DNA from: Ciona savignyi
Taxonomy: Eukaryota; Chordata; Ascidiacea; Phlebobranchia; Cionidae
Assembly (NCBI GenBank): GCA_000149265.1
Contig: CH001318.1
Location: 455,587 to 519,586 of the forward strand
Direction: 5' to 3'
Length of the DNA: 64,000 nt
Every line of letters starts with the position of its first letter. Within the stretch, counting starts at the first letter, position 1. This document shows positions 39,801-46,376 of the stretch, in pieces. Below the pieces are notes generated by a model. It saw only the letters and a program-made list of their open reading frames with translations, did no database searches and had not been told where the DNA came from. Both the position numbers and the translations under genes were made by a program.

Positions 39801-39855
39801 TCCAATGACTCCAGAGGTGGCGGCGAGACTGGCTTATTCCATGGGGAGGCGATAA
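15463..39855 (+). CDS. ARID5: ARID5A/ARID5B-like chromatin regulator, 11 coding exons (start exon missing)
   Basis: Joining 15463-15846, 28534-28644, 29008-29134, 29200-29517, 31437-31582, 33303-34143, 35547-35599, 35817-35914, 36555-36663, 36942-37568 and 37939-39855 gives one open frame of 1576 codons plus stop, all introns GT-AG. Residues 1-313 match the BAH-like N-terminal half of vertebrate ARID5B: WVG.CG.HG..FYKAF near the start, YCR...L.KRI and FCRDTFD.P.L near the end. A basic AT-hook-like GRPRKKPKK follows at about 318. Residues about 613-712 are the ARID DNA-binding domain, including TPIGRVPSLGFK, GGNPSCTSAATCTR and a C-terminal LLLPLE helix. The remaining roughly 840 residues are Pro/Ser/Gln-rich with a poly-Ala run, as expected of a disordered tail. 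Family knowledge: ARID5 proteins bind AT-rich DNA, and ARID5B recruits the PHF2 demethylase. The N-terminal Met is upstream and unidentified. Placement in the ARID5 family is very secure; A versus B is not meaningful for a single pre-duplication gene. Confidence 0.93.
16351..16521. mobile_element. MITE family M1 copy (GGGAAA-rich inverted termini)
   Basis: The left end reads ATTAAAATGAGGGAAAGAGG and the right end carries TTTTAGTGTGCAGTTTCCCT followed by more CCCTCC and TTTAGTTTT, so the ends are inverted copies of one another. The roughly 100-base centre is AT-rich with CTAA-type steps. The same plan is seen near 28.8, 34.3, 45.7, 47.0, 50.8, 54.7 and 61.9 kb. It has no coding capacity and is a non-autonomous DNA element. 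Confidence 0.65.
17900..17975. repeat. CTCTC/TTTCTC pyrimidine tract (representative of a dispersed series)
   Basis: This long pyrimidine run contains GGAGCGCTCTCGCTTTCTC and is embedded in otherwise AT-rich intron. Comparable tracts, in either orientation, lie at about 2286-2345, 3776-3842, 7561-7612, 9816-9851, 11115-11160, 12855-12945, 14028-14075, 19622-19690, 21408-21452, 23085-23175 and 30608-30672. Most share a core close to TTTCTCTTTTATTCTCTC or its complement, usually beside a short CpG-rich patch. They are not simple microsatellites. Confidence 0.6.
19186..19206. repeat. CA dinucleotide microsatellite
   Basis: A short uninterrupted run of CA repeats lies inside the large ARID5 intron. 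A short open frame that crosses it is chance. Confidence 0.85.
23487..23971. mobile_element. hAT-type MITE, 485 bp, with 8-bp target-site duplication
   Basis: The left end is CAGGGTTGCCAG and the right end is TGGCAACCCTG, an inverted repeat. Both ends are flanked by the identical octamer CTTGCTGG (23479-23486 and 23972-23979). An 8-bp duplication and CAGGG-type tips are the hallmarks of hAT-superfamily insertion. The subterminal sequence is full of ACGGCCAAA / TTTGGCCGT motifs on both sides, which could be transposase-binding repeats. There is no transposase frame, so it is non-autonomous. The intact duplication suggests a fairly recent insertion. Confidence 0.88.
25097..25196. other. Assembly gap (100 N)
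   Basis: Exactly 100 N positions, the conventional placeholder for a gap of unknown size. The true distance between flanks is therefore uncertain, and reading frames crossing it are meaningless. Confidence 0.99.
26222..26305. repeat. 28-bp minisatellite, three copies
   Basis: The unit CCGGTCTGTAACGATGTTTT plus GTAC and a few variable bases repeats with a 28-base period: the GGTCTGTA core starts at 26225, 26253 and 26281. Only one or two substitutions separate the copies. It lies in the ARID5 intron and has no coding role. Confidence 0.85.
27381..27490 (+). mobile_element. tRNA-headed SINE, family S1
   Basis: This element begins with a Pol III A-box-like GTGGCCTAATGGTTAACG, has a B box GGGTTCGAACC about 65 bases later, and ends in an A-rich tail. 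Close relatives lie at 45110-45225 (minus), 45391-45500, 53869-53980, about 58577-58745 and about 61588-61700. It is about 110 bases long with no open frame. The tRNA-like head cannot fold as a functional tRNA because the middle is replaced by unrelated sequence. Confidence 0.8.
27640..28100 (+). promoter_or_regulatory. CpG-rich open block; candidate alternative promoter and first exon of ARID5
   Basis: This 460-base block is much richer in C, G and CpG than the surrounding intron and is open for about 147 codons in one frame. An ATG at 27666 followed by 87 codons reaches a GTAAAT donor at 27927 in phase 0, exactly the phase needed to join ARID5 exon b at 28534. Such a transcript would encode a protein lacking the first part of the BAH-like domain. 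Vertebrate ARID5B also has a short N-terminal isoform from an internal promoter. The encoded residues match no domain I know, so this could equally be a non-coding CpG-rich regulatory element. Confidence 0.35.
28534..28644 (+). CDS. ARID5: ARID5 coding exon b: BAH-like domain
   Basis: The acceptor is TTTCCGCAG and the donor GTAAGT; the exon is 37 codons, phase 0 at both ends. It reads DEMLAVSEKIVMRTSDLASW, closely matching the DE.IAVSEK.......L..W segment of vertebrate ARID5B that directly follows HGE. The conserved residues run straight across the splice junction with exon a, which confirms the join over the 12.7-kb intron. Confidence 0.93.
28817..28962. mobile_element. MITE family M1 copy
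   Basis: The left end has AAACTAAAGGGAGGAAAACT followed by GCTCA; the right end has TGGTCAGTTTCCCTCCTTCC. It lies wholly inside the intron between ARID5 exons b and c, ending about 45 bases before the acceptor of exon c. The centre is AT-rich and contains GTTAGGGTTAGG. Confidence 0.62.
29008..29134 (+). CDS. ARID5: ARID5 coding exon c
   Basis: The acceptor is TTTTTATTCAG; the donor GTAAGC at 29135 leaves phase 1. The 42 codons read IPKNGGIIQPNTPP and later VNMQDVIAERRALQAQ, corresponding to the poorly conserved linker of the BAH-like region (FKDVL in vertebrates). Reading through the following 65-base intron would break the frame of exon d, so splicing is required. Confidence 0.85.
29200..29517 (+). 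CDS. ARID5: ARID5 coding exon d: end of BAH-like domain, with CxC/CxCH insertion
   Basis: This exon is entered in phase 1 after TTTCTGGCAG and left in phase 1 at GTAAAA. The second half matches ARID5B well: VVMLSVNAYCRHKALMKRIE, then a RVVFCRDTFDYPQLFEHD block, then ICEELG. The first 30 residues contain Cys-x-Cys ... Cys-x-Cys-His with 21 residues between the pairs. This is absent from vertebrate ARID5B as I know it and could hold a metal ion. Confidence 0.92.
30024..30120. promoter_or_regulatory. Cluster of four TGACGT (ATF/CREB-type) motifs
   Basis: TGACGTGTCA near 30026, TGACGTAT at 30072-30079, and TGACGTAA at 30099-30106 and 30110-30117 lie within 95 bases of the ARID5 intron between exons d and e. 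TGACGTAA is a good bZIP (CREB/ATF/PAR-bZIP) site. Two copies lie 11 bases apart, one helical turn. This could be an intronic enhancer; function is inferred only from motif density. Confidence 0.4.
30600..31200 (+). promoter_or_regulatory. Second CpG-rich block in ARID5 intron, possible internal promoter
   Basis: A CTCTC tract with TCTTTTATATCTC (30608-30672) is followed by about 500 bases unusually rich in CG. A short frame starting at ATG 30940 runs 31 codons to a possible donor at 31033, but its phase does not fit ARID5 exon e at 31437, so I do not call it an exon. The block resembles a CpG-rich initiation region and lies about 240 bases upstream of that exon. Confidence 0.25.
31437..31582 (+). 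CDS. ARID5: ARID5 coding exon e: AT-hook-like basic segment
   Basis: The acceptor TTCTTGCAG joins phase 1 to give ELAPVFKGRPRKKPKKNG, aligned with the F.PNLKGRPRKKKP block of ARID5B. GRP flanked by basic residues is the AT-hook core, which binds the minor groove of AT-rich DNA. The rest is Lys/Thr/Ser/Asn-rich and disordered. The donor is GTAAAA at 31583, phase 0. Confidence 0.92.
32130..32232. repeat. Degenerate ~20-bp tandem repeat (AATATGCGAATAACT)
   Basis: Variants of AATATGCGAATAACTCTTTG recur four or five times in a row with substitutions, in the ARID5 intron between exons e and f. A minus-strand open frame over it is a by-product of the repetition. Confidence 0.6.
33303..34143 (+). 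CDS. ARID5: ARID5 coding exon f: basic/Ser-rich linker and first ARID helices
   Basis: The acceptor TCTTTGACAG enters in phase 0 and the donor GTAAGT at 34144 leaves in phase 1, giving 280 residues. The exon opens with a strongly basic run (RRCSTRRRSKRK) likely to act as a nuclear localisation signal. It has a second basic patch (KKRPKRRPGRR), long Ser/Pro-rich acidic stretches, and ends with the start of the ARID domain: SRSAFLDLLYQFMRKR then NTPIGRVPSLGFKR. The exon is GC-rich against AT-rich introns. Other frames here are shadows. Confidence 0.93.
34255..34452. mobile_element. MITE family M1 copy
   Basis: This starts GGGCAACACTAAAAGGAGGG and has TAATGTGCGATTTTCC and TTTCCTTTCTTAGTTT at the far end. 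The left 60 bases are nearly identical to the copy at 50838, suggesting both derive from a recently active source. It lies about 110 bases after ARID5 exon f. A clean target-site duplication was not seen. Confidence 0.65.
35547..35599 (+). CDS. ARID5: ARID5 coding exon g: ARID core
   Basis: The acceptor is ATCATTACAG and the donor GTAAGT at 35600. The 18 codons read LDLWAFFKLSQEYGGYDM, the central ARID helix; conserved LW, F and GGY match the ARID consensus. A 53-base exon split at this place matches the intron position known for the ARID family. Confidence 0.94.
35817..35914 (+). CDS. ARID5: ARID5 coding exon h: ARID DNA-contact helix
   Basis: The acceptor is CATTTCCAG; the donor GTGAGT at 35915 leaves phase 2. 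It reads VTAKRLWKHVYDRMGGNPSC then TSAATCTRKHFEK. This is the helix-turn-helix part of the ARID, with W.H.Y..LGG-type and T.A...R..YE-type positions conserved. The TSAATCTR string is identical to vertebrate ARID5 proteins and is the clearest subfamily mark. Confidence 0.95.
36400..36530. repeat. Degenerate tandem of TTTCCGTATTTTAGCA
   Basis: Runs such as CATTTCTGTATTTTAGCAT, CGTATTTCCGTATTTTGACA and TTTCCGTGTTTTAGCATTTC repeat with a period of about 16-18 bases directly before ARID5 exon i. The repeat forms most of the 3' end of the intron and supplies its T-rich tract. Confidence 0.6.
36555..36663 (+). CDS. ARID5: ARID5 coding exon i: end of ARID
   Basis: The acceptor is ACAACCTAG and the donor GTGAGC. 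The exon completes the Lys codon and reads LLLPLEMYLRKTLRN, equivalent to LILPYERFIKGEED at the ARID end in ARID5B, then an acidic DGENDENM segment. Phase 0 at the 3' end. Confidence 0.92.
36942..37568 (+). CDS. ARID5: ARID5 coding exon j: disordered C-terminal region
   Basis: The acceptor GTGTATTCGCAG and donor GTACGT at 37569 are both phase 0; 209 residues. It is rich in Pro, Thr, Ser and Asn with no recognisable fold, and includes GSFVNFEALAHNVIRDELLA, the only part likely to be helical. Assignment rests on the uninterrupted frame, GC-rich composition and compatible phases between the ARID exons and the terminal exon. Confidence 0.85.
37569..37720. repeat. AT-rich ATAGATA/ATATATA low-complexity tract
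   Basis: The 370-base intron between ARID5 exons j and k starts with an interrupted run of TATATA, AGATAGATA and ATACATA steps. It is not coding; frames that extend exon j into it become Tyr/Ile repeats. Confidence 0.7.
37939..39855 (+). CDS. ARID5: ARID5 terminal coding exon k
   Basis: The acceptor TTGTTTTGTTCCAG enters in phase 0 and the exon is open for 638 residues to TAA at 39853. The first 370 residues are Pro/Arg/Ser/Lys-rich and disordered. The last 220 are more ordered: FIPKDCPPHLLARILQETEK, a Pro-Val run, Gln/His-rich helices, a poly-Ala run HAAAAAAHFA, a QMYQVYTQQLASLHQ helix, and the end MTPEVAARLAYSMGRR. A long final exon for the tail is also the structure of vertebrate ARID5B. 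GC-rich codon use produces several open shadow frames. Confidence 0.92.
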   Translation, partial: KRQFVELSMLGSHSPSSPKRPCTEVSLKTPPSSSRKYDIRNLVSIPSEENPPKPANPYTGPVKSHATQENAPITSETEATRIKYDPLIRSVFPGHRPTKVAPLFENERKESHGVALHNRTSDQQPRQTDERTRYHRDNNTDPHRRSDAGFEVGREAESAIRSSSASSGYFHPPKNKEVYYRPVGMLASLREQKQRSQQQKHSDTPPRPAVQIQPSEQGNLSANQTDDRKHPRHHRTSSPNRSVVNGGVPYPPAPTNPVKRETPHAQTLYSASSRPPPKREAEVDRKPFSASFSVDRLTSKNKDGSHKPQPKQETTPQRHVFVPGGIPTPKPSPYGDRTAADRRHYIPTPSSDGFRSHPLAPAQVRNGATPTRHSKVEFVPDRSPRDSKPDLYSSPAGRGKVPSPPGKMGTNLSSSASALLATLPPPVAAAIYPFIPKDCPPHLLARILQETEKAIGILPPVVPPAVPPPLDIVARHQAHMNQQQKQLERHTALQDAVLRHQMAENPFRLITPQQQHAAAAAAHFARATSSVNGGASVNRVPVPDPAAMASTVQMYQVYTQQLASLHQNVARQLQETAGPSVTSTDMLQQLARASQFANGTSPLPDHLRNPAFLTATPPIHHPMTPEVAARLAYSMGRR

Positions 39856-40450
39856 AACCCCTTTATAAACGTTCAACCTTCATTTTATAATCATTTATTC
39901 TATTTTTTTGTTGCGCACCTTAGTTCATTATTTTACTCTGCTGTTTATCCCTTACCCTTGTACCACTTATAAAATGTGCTATTCCAGCTGGGGCGAACAT
40001 GTATTTATGCCTTATTGGATCGTTTGACGTACTCAATCTGAAATATGTTTCAAGTCAATATTTAAGGTCAGTTACACTGTGCTACACTGTGGGACCATTC
40101 CAAATGACTCTTTGGCTTCACTGCGCGTTGTTTTATTTATCCCCAACTCGTTGAATGATAATCACAACAAATTAAAGCTTGGAAGAAATCACCAGCGAAC
40201 TGGATTTCGCTGCTACATGGTTGTTACGTTGTCAAACGATGCAATTTCTCGAGGTAACCAATCCCAATTTTACGGTTTTTGACCTTTTTGTTTCGTGTTT
40301 TTTTCTTTCTCGGAAACAAGAAACTTTATCAAACGATTCGAAGTTGTGTTTACGTTGCTGTTTAAGTCGGAAAACACAGTTAGGCCTTAGAGGTCTCGGC
40401 GATAGAGGCTGTCATACAAGATAGGAGAAACTAGGGGAACACTAGAGAGT
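39856..40450 (+). other. ARID5 3' untranslated region and flank
   Basis: After the stop the composition drops to AT-rich. No AATAAA was seen in the first several hundred bases; the variant ATTAAA at 40171-40176 is the best candidate poly(A) signal, about 315 bases after the stop. No gene is visible in the stretch. Confidence 0.35.
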
Positions 40451-41237
40451 GTTAACCACGTGTTTTACCACCACTATTTTTAAAACAAAATTTGTATGCT
40501 GTGTGTGCAAGCAGGGTCCCTAACCAAATTTAGTGTATTTTATACATATGTAGTTTGTTTCTGCAAGCATAAACGCACGGGTCTCATAGTTACCAAATCA
40601 AACTTTTTTCCATGTGCAGTCAAAAAAAAAGAATATTCGTGTCAGATTTATGAATATTTCATTACATATGTTGTAAATTAAAGCACCTTGTCAAGCGCTA
40701 TAGTTAAAGGTAGCTAAATTCTAAATACCGTCCTATTTAGTTTTTTACGGTTTCGGGAATTCCCCTAGGTTTAGTACGTAATTTTCAATCCGATTTGACG
40801 ACTCCTTGTTGGAGATTCGGGGCGATATGGCGTGTCTGTTACAATCATAATTTAGGAACAAATCTCCATTTTTTGGTTATATCCCTATGTAATGTTTTTT
40901 CTTTTGTGGTAAAGCAATGACGCACTAGTATTCCAGCAAATCAGGTCAAAATTAGAGCTGCCGTTTAATCGCTATGCCCAATAAAGCTAACTTTTTGGAA
41001 AAAAATAACGTTTTGGTATTTAACGTCCCATGTAAACCCCCCTGGACCTATTGCTCCAAACTGTGCATATTTAGACCAATTGGTCTAACAAATTACAGGG
41101 TTTTATTGCGAATCCAAATACCCATTTCTGATAGATGTCGGGGCGACATGCCATGCCGCTCAAGCGTTTGACGAAAATAAAGAAAAAACGGATAAAAACC
41201 ATATGTTTCCAATTTTTCCAAATGGAACCCATAATTA
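40441..41237. repeat. Dispersed repeat family R1, copy A (~800 bp)
   Basis: It opens with CTAGAGAGTGTTAACCACGTG, continues with GCAAGCAGGGTCCCTAACCA and TTTCTGCAAGCATAAACGCA, then GACTCCTTGTTGGAG and GGGGCGATATGGCGTGTCTG, and ends near TGGAACCCATAATTA. The same blocks in the same order occur at 43388-43880, 49159-50125 and, for the first part only, 51717-51885. No open frame, tRNA head or obvious terminal repeat is seen, so its class is unknown. Confidence 0.7.
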
Positions 41238-42039
41238 ACTGGCGAGTTGAATTTTTTGGAGATGTATAAGCTAGTATAGATTAGAAATGCAGTTGAATAC
41301 TTTGGGTAAATCACGTCACGGAAACTCTTGCTAGGTCAGAGAATATCATCGTTATACATACGACGACCGTTTCCCTAAATTTAAGACAATTTGTGGCTGA
41401 TTGTTCTCGGATTTCCATATCGGATTTTTATAAAACTGAAAAGGACTATTCATTTTAATTTTAAAAGAAATTGGAAAGAAAGTATAATATAAACCTAAAA
41501 AAATATACTTAAAGTAAACCAGTTTACCATGAAAAGAACGCAAAAATAACATAACCTATACTAGTAGAGGGTGAGGTTTTTGCATATATTTCAAGTTTAT
41601 TATAACGTTCGATTTAATTGGATGTATACGGCGCTACAACAATTAATTTACTTAAAATTGACCGTATAGTAGTAATAAAGAGTGCGAAACGTTAACGAAA
41701 GGTTTACGCAAAAATTGTATCTCGTTTAATGATTATGTCTATAACCCGGTAGCCAATCCTTATGTTTACGAAGTTTTCTTAATACCAATACCAATAAGGA
41801 AAAATTACCAGTACTAATTTTACCGAATAAATTCAGTAGGTAAAATTGCTTATGTCAAGTGTAGTTATTCCTGATTTTTTATGAATCGATGTGTTATTCT
41901 GATAAAAAATATAAGTACCTAAATTAGAGGATATAGCGGGTGTTTTCTTTAATTCAATTGCCACCAGGTAAAGCTTTGTAGTATATTCCACCTTGGCCGC
42001 TGTCTTACGGTTATCGTCCATAAAAATGCCCAAAGGATA

Positions 42040-42095
42040 TATATTTGGATATTCATATTTAATCCCCTTGAATGGAAAAACCAAGGGGGTTATCA
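42040..42095 (-). mobile_element. SINE S2 fragment, left part, split by an inverted-repeat element
   Basis: ATTTAATCCCCTTGAATGGA then AAAACCAAGGGGGTTATCA matches the 3' half of the S2 SINE in minus orientation. It stops at the GGTTATCA target site and resumes at 42671 after a 575-base insertion. Confidence 0.65.
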
Positions 42096-42670
42096 TCATA
42101 CAGATACTAATATACACATACAGTGGAACCCCGCTTGGAGACCACCTCGATAACACGACCACCTCACTATCAGGACCACTTAAGTGCGGTCCCAAATAAT
42201 TTAGTATGGTAATGCATTGCATTCTGTTTCAATAACGCGACCACCCCGGTTTCCAGACCACGACCGCCATATTTTGGTCCAAAACTTCAAATTAAACTCC
42301 GCTTAGGTGACCAAACGTGCTACACAATATGCCTTTGTAACCTAAATAATAAGGTTAAATTTTTTTTATGATCAAAACAATAAGAATAAATGAGCGCGTA
42401 CACACAGACAGAGAAAATTTTGGCAAACAGAACTGACTTTTACAAGATAAATTTCAGTACTAACAGTTGTTTAAATTTATTCTGCAGTATTTTATAAAAA
42501 TAATGGCGTTTGATAAAAAAATAGTAAAAAGGCAGACGTTTTGGCTGCATATGACGACAACTTGCTTCAAAGCAAAATTCACTAACACGACCACCCCGAT
42601 AACGCGACCGCTTGATGACGGTCCCATGGGTGGTCAGGTAAGCGGGGTTCCACTGTATTAGTATCTTTAT
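42096..42670. mobile_element. 575-bp inverted-repeat DNA element inserted in a SINE, 8-bp target duplication
   Basis: Inner ends are CAGTGGAACCCCGCTT at 42121 and its exact complement ending at 42655, flanked by TA on both sides, like pogo/Tigger-type elements. Outside them AGATACTAATA (left) and TATTAGTATCT (right) extend the inversion, and the whole is bracketed by the octamer GGTTATCA (42088-42095, 42671-42678). Inside are many CACGACCACC / GGTGGTC-type subterminal motifs. No transposase frame is present. It may be one element with long ends or a pogo-like MITE nested in another. Confidence 0.75.
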
Positions 42671-42722
42671 GGTTATCACACGGGAAATCGTCAGATCACC
42701 TTCTTTTCATATTACAGGACAA
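42671..42722 (-). mobile_element. SINE S2 fragment, right part
   Basis: GGTTATCACACGGGAAATCG then TCAGATCACCT continues the S2 SINE sequence interrupted at 42095; other S2 copies read GTTAACAC...CGTCAGATCACCT without a break. The match decays after about 50 bases. Confidence 0.6.
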
Positions 42723-43387
42723 TTCGGTAATTCCTCTATTTTTGTACATAAAACACATATTATTTAGCAAATCCGGCCTCTTATTTGCTCGATAATCAGA
42801 AATAAAAATAAAAACAATTAAGTGGCAATTTTGCTTTATTGGTACATCTCTGTTGTGCACAATAAAATGCAATACAGTACATTCCATGCACATATGATTA
42901 GACTTATTCCAAATCTTGAAGCATGCTTTTCGGGTCGTTTGCAATGTCTTCAGCTGCAGATATATAAGTAATTGTTTTAAAATTGTGGCTAAAATCTATC
43001 CAACAACCGAAAAGATATTTTGTTATTTTATCAACGTTCACTTATTCGAGCTGGATTCCAATAGTTATATATGAGTAAGCTACAATATTTTAAATATTGT
43101 CTTGAAATTATTGTTTATATATCGCATGTTTAATCACAATAATACGTTTGCCTATAACAAAATATTTACTGTATATTAATAAATACCCCTTTAAACAAAT
43201 AAACAAGGTAAGTGTGAATATTTATTTAAAACAACAAGTTAGCTTACCAGATGAGTCTTTAACATTTAGCCTGGAAATTAATTTTAGTTTAGTTAAGTGT
43301 CACTTATACTTCATATACTTGTTGGGACACAGTTTACATTTGGGCGAAAACGTTTTTTTTTATTAAACCTGGCAGTGATAAATGTAC

Positions 43388-43880
43388 AACTGTGTCAACC
43401 ACGTGTTTAACCATCACTTATTGTAAAATTTTGTATGCTATATATATGCAAGCAGGGTCCCTAACCACACTATGTGTTTTATACACCGACTATGTAAAGT
43501 GTGTTTTTGAAAGCATAAAGGCATGTTTGTGTGCAATTAAAAAAGAGAATAATCGTGTTAGATTTACGAACATTTTACCACAAATGTTTTAAATTAAAGC
43601 CCGTTATCAGTTTCTGTTTTTACATATCTGGGTCATGTTATCTAAAAATTCTTAAAGTTTTAAAATGATGTCGGGGCGATATGACATGCCTGTCACAATC
43701 ATGATTTAGGAACAAATCATATTTTTTAGAATATTTCCCTAGGTATTGTATTTTATTTTTTTAATTGGTACAGCGGCGGATACGGCACTAACATTTTCCA
43801 AATCGGATTAAAATTGGAGCAGCTGTTCCAGCGCTATGCTTAAAGAAGCAAATTTTAGATGATGAATTTATCACTCAAAA
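43388..43880. repeat. Dispersed repeat family R1, copy B
   Basis: The start TGTCAACCACGTGTTTAACC, then GCAAGCAGGGTCCCTAACCA and GATGTCGGGGCGATATGACA match copy A in order, with small deletions; the last third is missing. Confidence 0.65.
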
Positions 43881-45109
43881 TTTTGGTTTCTGCATATCTA
43901 TACCATACACGAGTAAATACTCGAGTATTAAAAATCACACGGCAATGATATCAAAAGTGTACCACCCGATACCTGGTTTCACAAGTCGAATGATTAGCGC
44001 AATAACCTTCTTCCATTTTTATCGATGTATTTATGTAAAAGTGGATTTTCAGCACTTGTGAGTATGAAGACTTAATTTCTTAATTAACTGGAATAAGAAG
44101 CAGATATTCGATGTGCGCCGGCTTTGGCAAAGCCTCAAATTATACGACCAATTTCCCAAAAAATTAGCTGTATCCTTCACACTAAGTAGGATATAATGCC
44201 AAAAAAAATTTGAGACGAGTTTCCGTAAACACGACTTTTAACGTGGAAAAAATCGCAATAGATTTATTTGGGTGAAACTTGTCTGTTCTGACTACTATGC
44301 CCGAGGATATTTTTATTTTAAAAAACAGAATTGTTTTTTTTATATTTTTGTACCCGCGGATAAAGATTAATTCAGAGTGAGCGTGTATCTAAAAGGTAAG
44401 TCATCAAAACTATGCTTTGAATTACAATCCTCACGGTTGCCTGTTTTATGCAGGGACGCATTTTACCAACGACAAGGTTTGATTTCTCCCTAATTGTGTT
44501 GTTTATTAGAAATTACTCAACTTTTCTTTATATTTTGAAACCCTTAGATGTATTATCACACACTTGACCGATTACCACAGTAAGTTTAGGAGCTTCGTTG
44601 TACAGCAGTCATAGAAAAGGTTACTTGATCGACAGATGCTGTTTGGCTACACGGTTGTATTCTGAAGCAGAGCATTTAGAGCACAACGGCTGAACCAAGC
44701 GAAATATTCCATTGCTAAATAAATTCCAAGAATCCATTTGCATACACCTTGCGAACGAATGCCTAGTTTAAATATAATAAACTGTAATCTCTTGTGTATT
44801 GCAATTTGCATTTTACTGGCAGCAGTACAATAGCGCTGCCCGTATTTTAAGAATTCTAAAGCTCAAAAACAAACGGTAGAATCGCGCCCGCATAACAACG
44901 AATAAATTTGGGGATAAATCACAAGATTACGTTAAAACCAATAAAATCGTTAAGAGTTAAACCACTTATTTACAGTATGCAATTGGACTTTTATTAATTT
45001 GATGGGTTATATAGTTAAAAATGATTTCACGTTAATCCGGAGGTATGTTATTCTTATAAACAATTGTTGCAAAAAAGACATAACAACCAGCACTTGAATA
45101 TTTTTTACT
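43881..45109. other. AT-rich intergenic stretch, no gene seen
   Basis: No open frame above about 50 codons, no splice-bounded exon and no strong repeat was recognised. A small palindrome (ACTCGAGT) lies near 43918-43925. Confidence 0.5.
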
Positions 45110-45225
45110 AGGCTTCGTTTCCATTCTATGATGGTCGAACATAAGTTCGTTTATTTTTACATATGGACTGGTACATATATGAATGGGTCGCGTTAACCAT
45201 TCGGCTACGCAACCGTTCACCTCTA
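45110..45225 (-). mobile_element. tRNA-headed SINE S1, minus strand
   Basis: Read on the complement it begins GTAGCCGAATGGTTAACGCG, continues with the ACCCATTCATATATGTACC-type linker, and ends with a diverged B-box region. It faces another S1 copy at 45391-45500 about 170 bases away, forming an inverted pair. Short open frames here on both strands are SINE sequence. Confidence 0.65.
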
Positions 45226-45390
45226 TAATCTGCTACAGTTTAAAGCTCAGCAGCGAGATGTCTGTAAGGCCAGCTAAAGGCAAAGGCCAAGTAAATAAAG
45301 TAAGAAATGGGATATTCGTGTTTTTACTCCCGAATGGTAAAATACAGAAGTGTTATGCCTGGAGTAATCGTCAGGTCAATGCTTGCCCAC

Positions 45391-45500
45391 GGTCGTGTGG
45401 CCAAATGGTTAACGCCACCGATACATATACCTACTATACGAAAACGAAAGTATAACCATCCCACCATGGGTTTGAAACTTGCATCGGTAAAAAATTAAAA
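45391..45500 (+). mobile_element. tRNA-headed SINE S1
   Basis: CGTGTGGCCAAATGGTTAAC is the A-box region, ATGGGTTTGAAACTTGCATC the B-box region, and TCGGTAAAAAATTAAAA the tail. A short S2-like segment (GGGATATTCGTGTTTTTACT ...) lies immediately upstream at about 45306-45385. CTTGCCC occurs on both sides and may be a short target-site duplication. Confidence 0.7.
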
Positions 45501-45694
45501 CTCTTGCCCTCAACAAGTATTGTGTTACACGGTGTAGTATATACGGTTGTTAAGTTTCAACTGTTAACCCAATAATACACTTGTTTGGGAAGATGCATTA
45601 CTCAAGGACACAACCGAACAACAACCGATAATTTGTTTAATAATTTGTCATAATTTGTAATGACTAGTGATAACGGCAACAAAACATTTAAACC

Positions 45695-45895
45695 TCTGAA
45701 GAAAAGGAATCTGCTCACTAAAAGTAATGGACAGTAATTATTACCAAACTCTAATCTATACTAAAAGTAAGGACACTTATTCTTACCAACCCCTAATCTC
45801 AACCTCCGAAGCAAACCGAATTCTAACCTTGGCCCTAACTCTAAAGTCTGAACCTAAAGCCCCAATATTCAAATAGTGTGTAGTTTTTCTTGTTA
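45695..45895. mobile_element. Degenerate MITE family M1 copy
   Basis: GAAAAGGAATCTGCTCACTA followed by AAAAGTAATGGACAG resembles the M1 left end. The centre has repeated CTAATCT.AACC steps, and TAGTGTGTAGTTTTTCTTG-type sequence forms the right end. It is older and more diverged than the copies at 34255 and 50838. Confidence 0.45.
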
Positions 45896-46319
45896 CCTGT
45901 AACGTAAACCAACTATAATCTCTCTATGGATAGTTCGATGGCCAGAGTTGGTGGGTTAATTGTTTAGTTTAGGTTAGTTTTTTGTTTCCACGATATTGTT
46001 TGATATATAAATGAAAAAATAAATGCTTAGGCCTATAACATTTTTTTACACTGCACACAGATAAAAAAAACTAACAGCTTAGTTGTGAGTGCATGTTAAG
46101 TAACGATGTAATCTGACGATTGCCATTATAAACCTAATGACTTTTTATAATAATTGAGACACTATAAAATGTCTGCACACCTCGGGTTCAAGTACTTTGG
46201 TTTGACCGCTGACAGGGTAGTGATAGCTGTCTTCACTTGTTGCACGCTATTTATTTTAAGGTCGTTATTAGGTAATATTAAACACCAGTCACACCGGTCA
46301 AACCTCAAAAACGAACAAA

Positions 46320-46376
46320 ATGAATGTATGTAGAATTATATCAAGATGTAGCGGCCTAGCCAAACAGTCGACTATA
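46320..46376 (+). CDS. Exon 1 of the small membrane-protein gene
   Basis: The ATG follows AAAACGAACAAA; 19 codons then GTAAGT donor at 46377, phase 0. An AG preceded by ATTAAACACC lies about 40 bases upstream of the ATG and could be the 3' splice site of a 5' UTR intron or a spliced-leader acceptor; that is inference. Confidence 0.72.
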
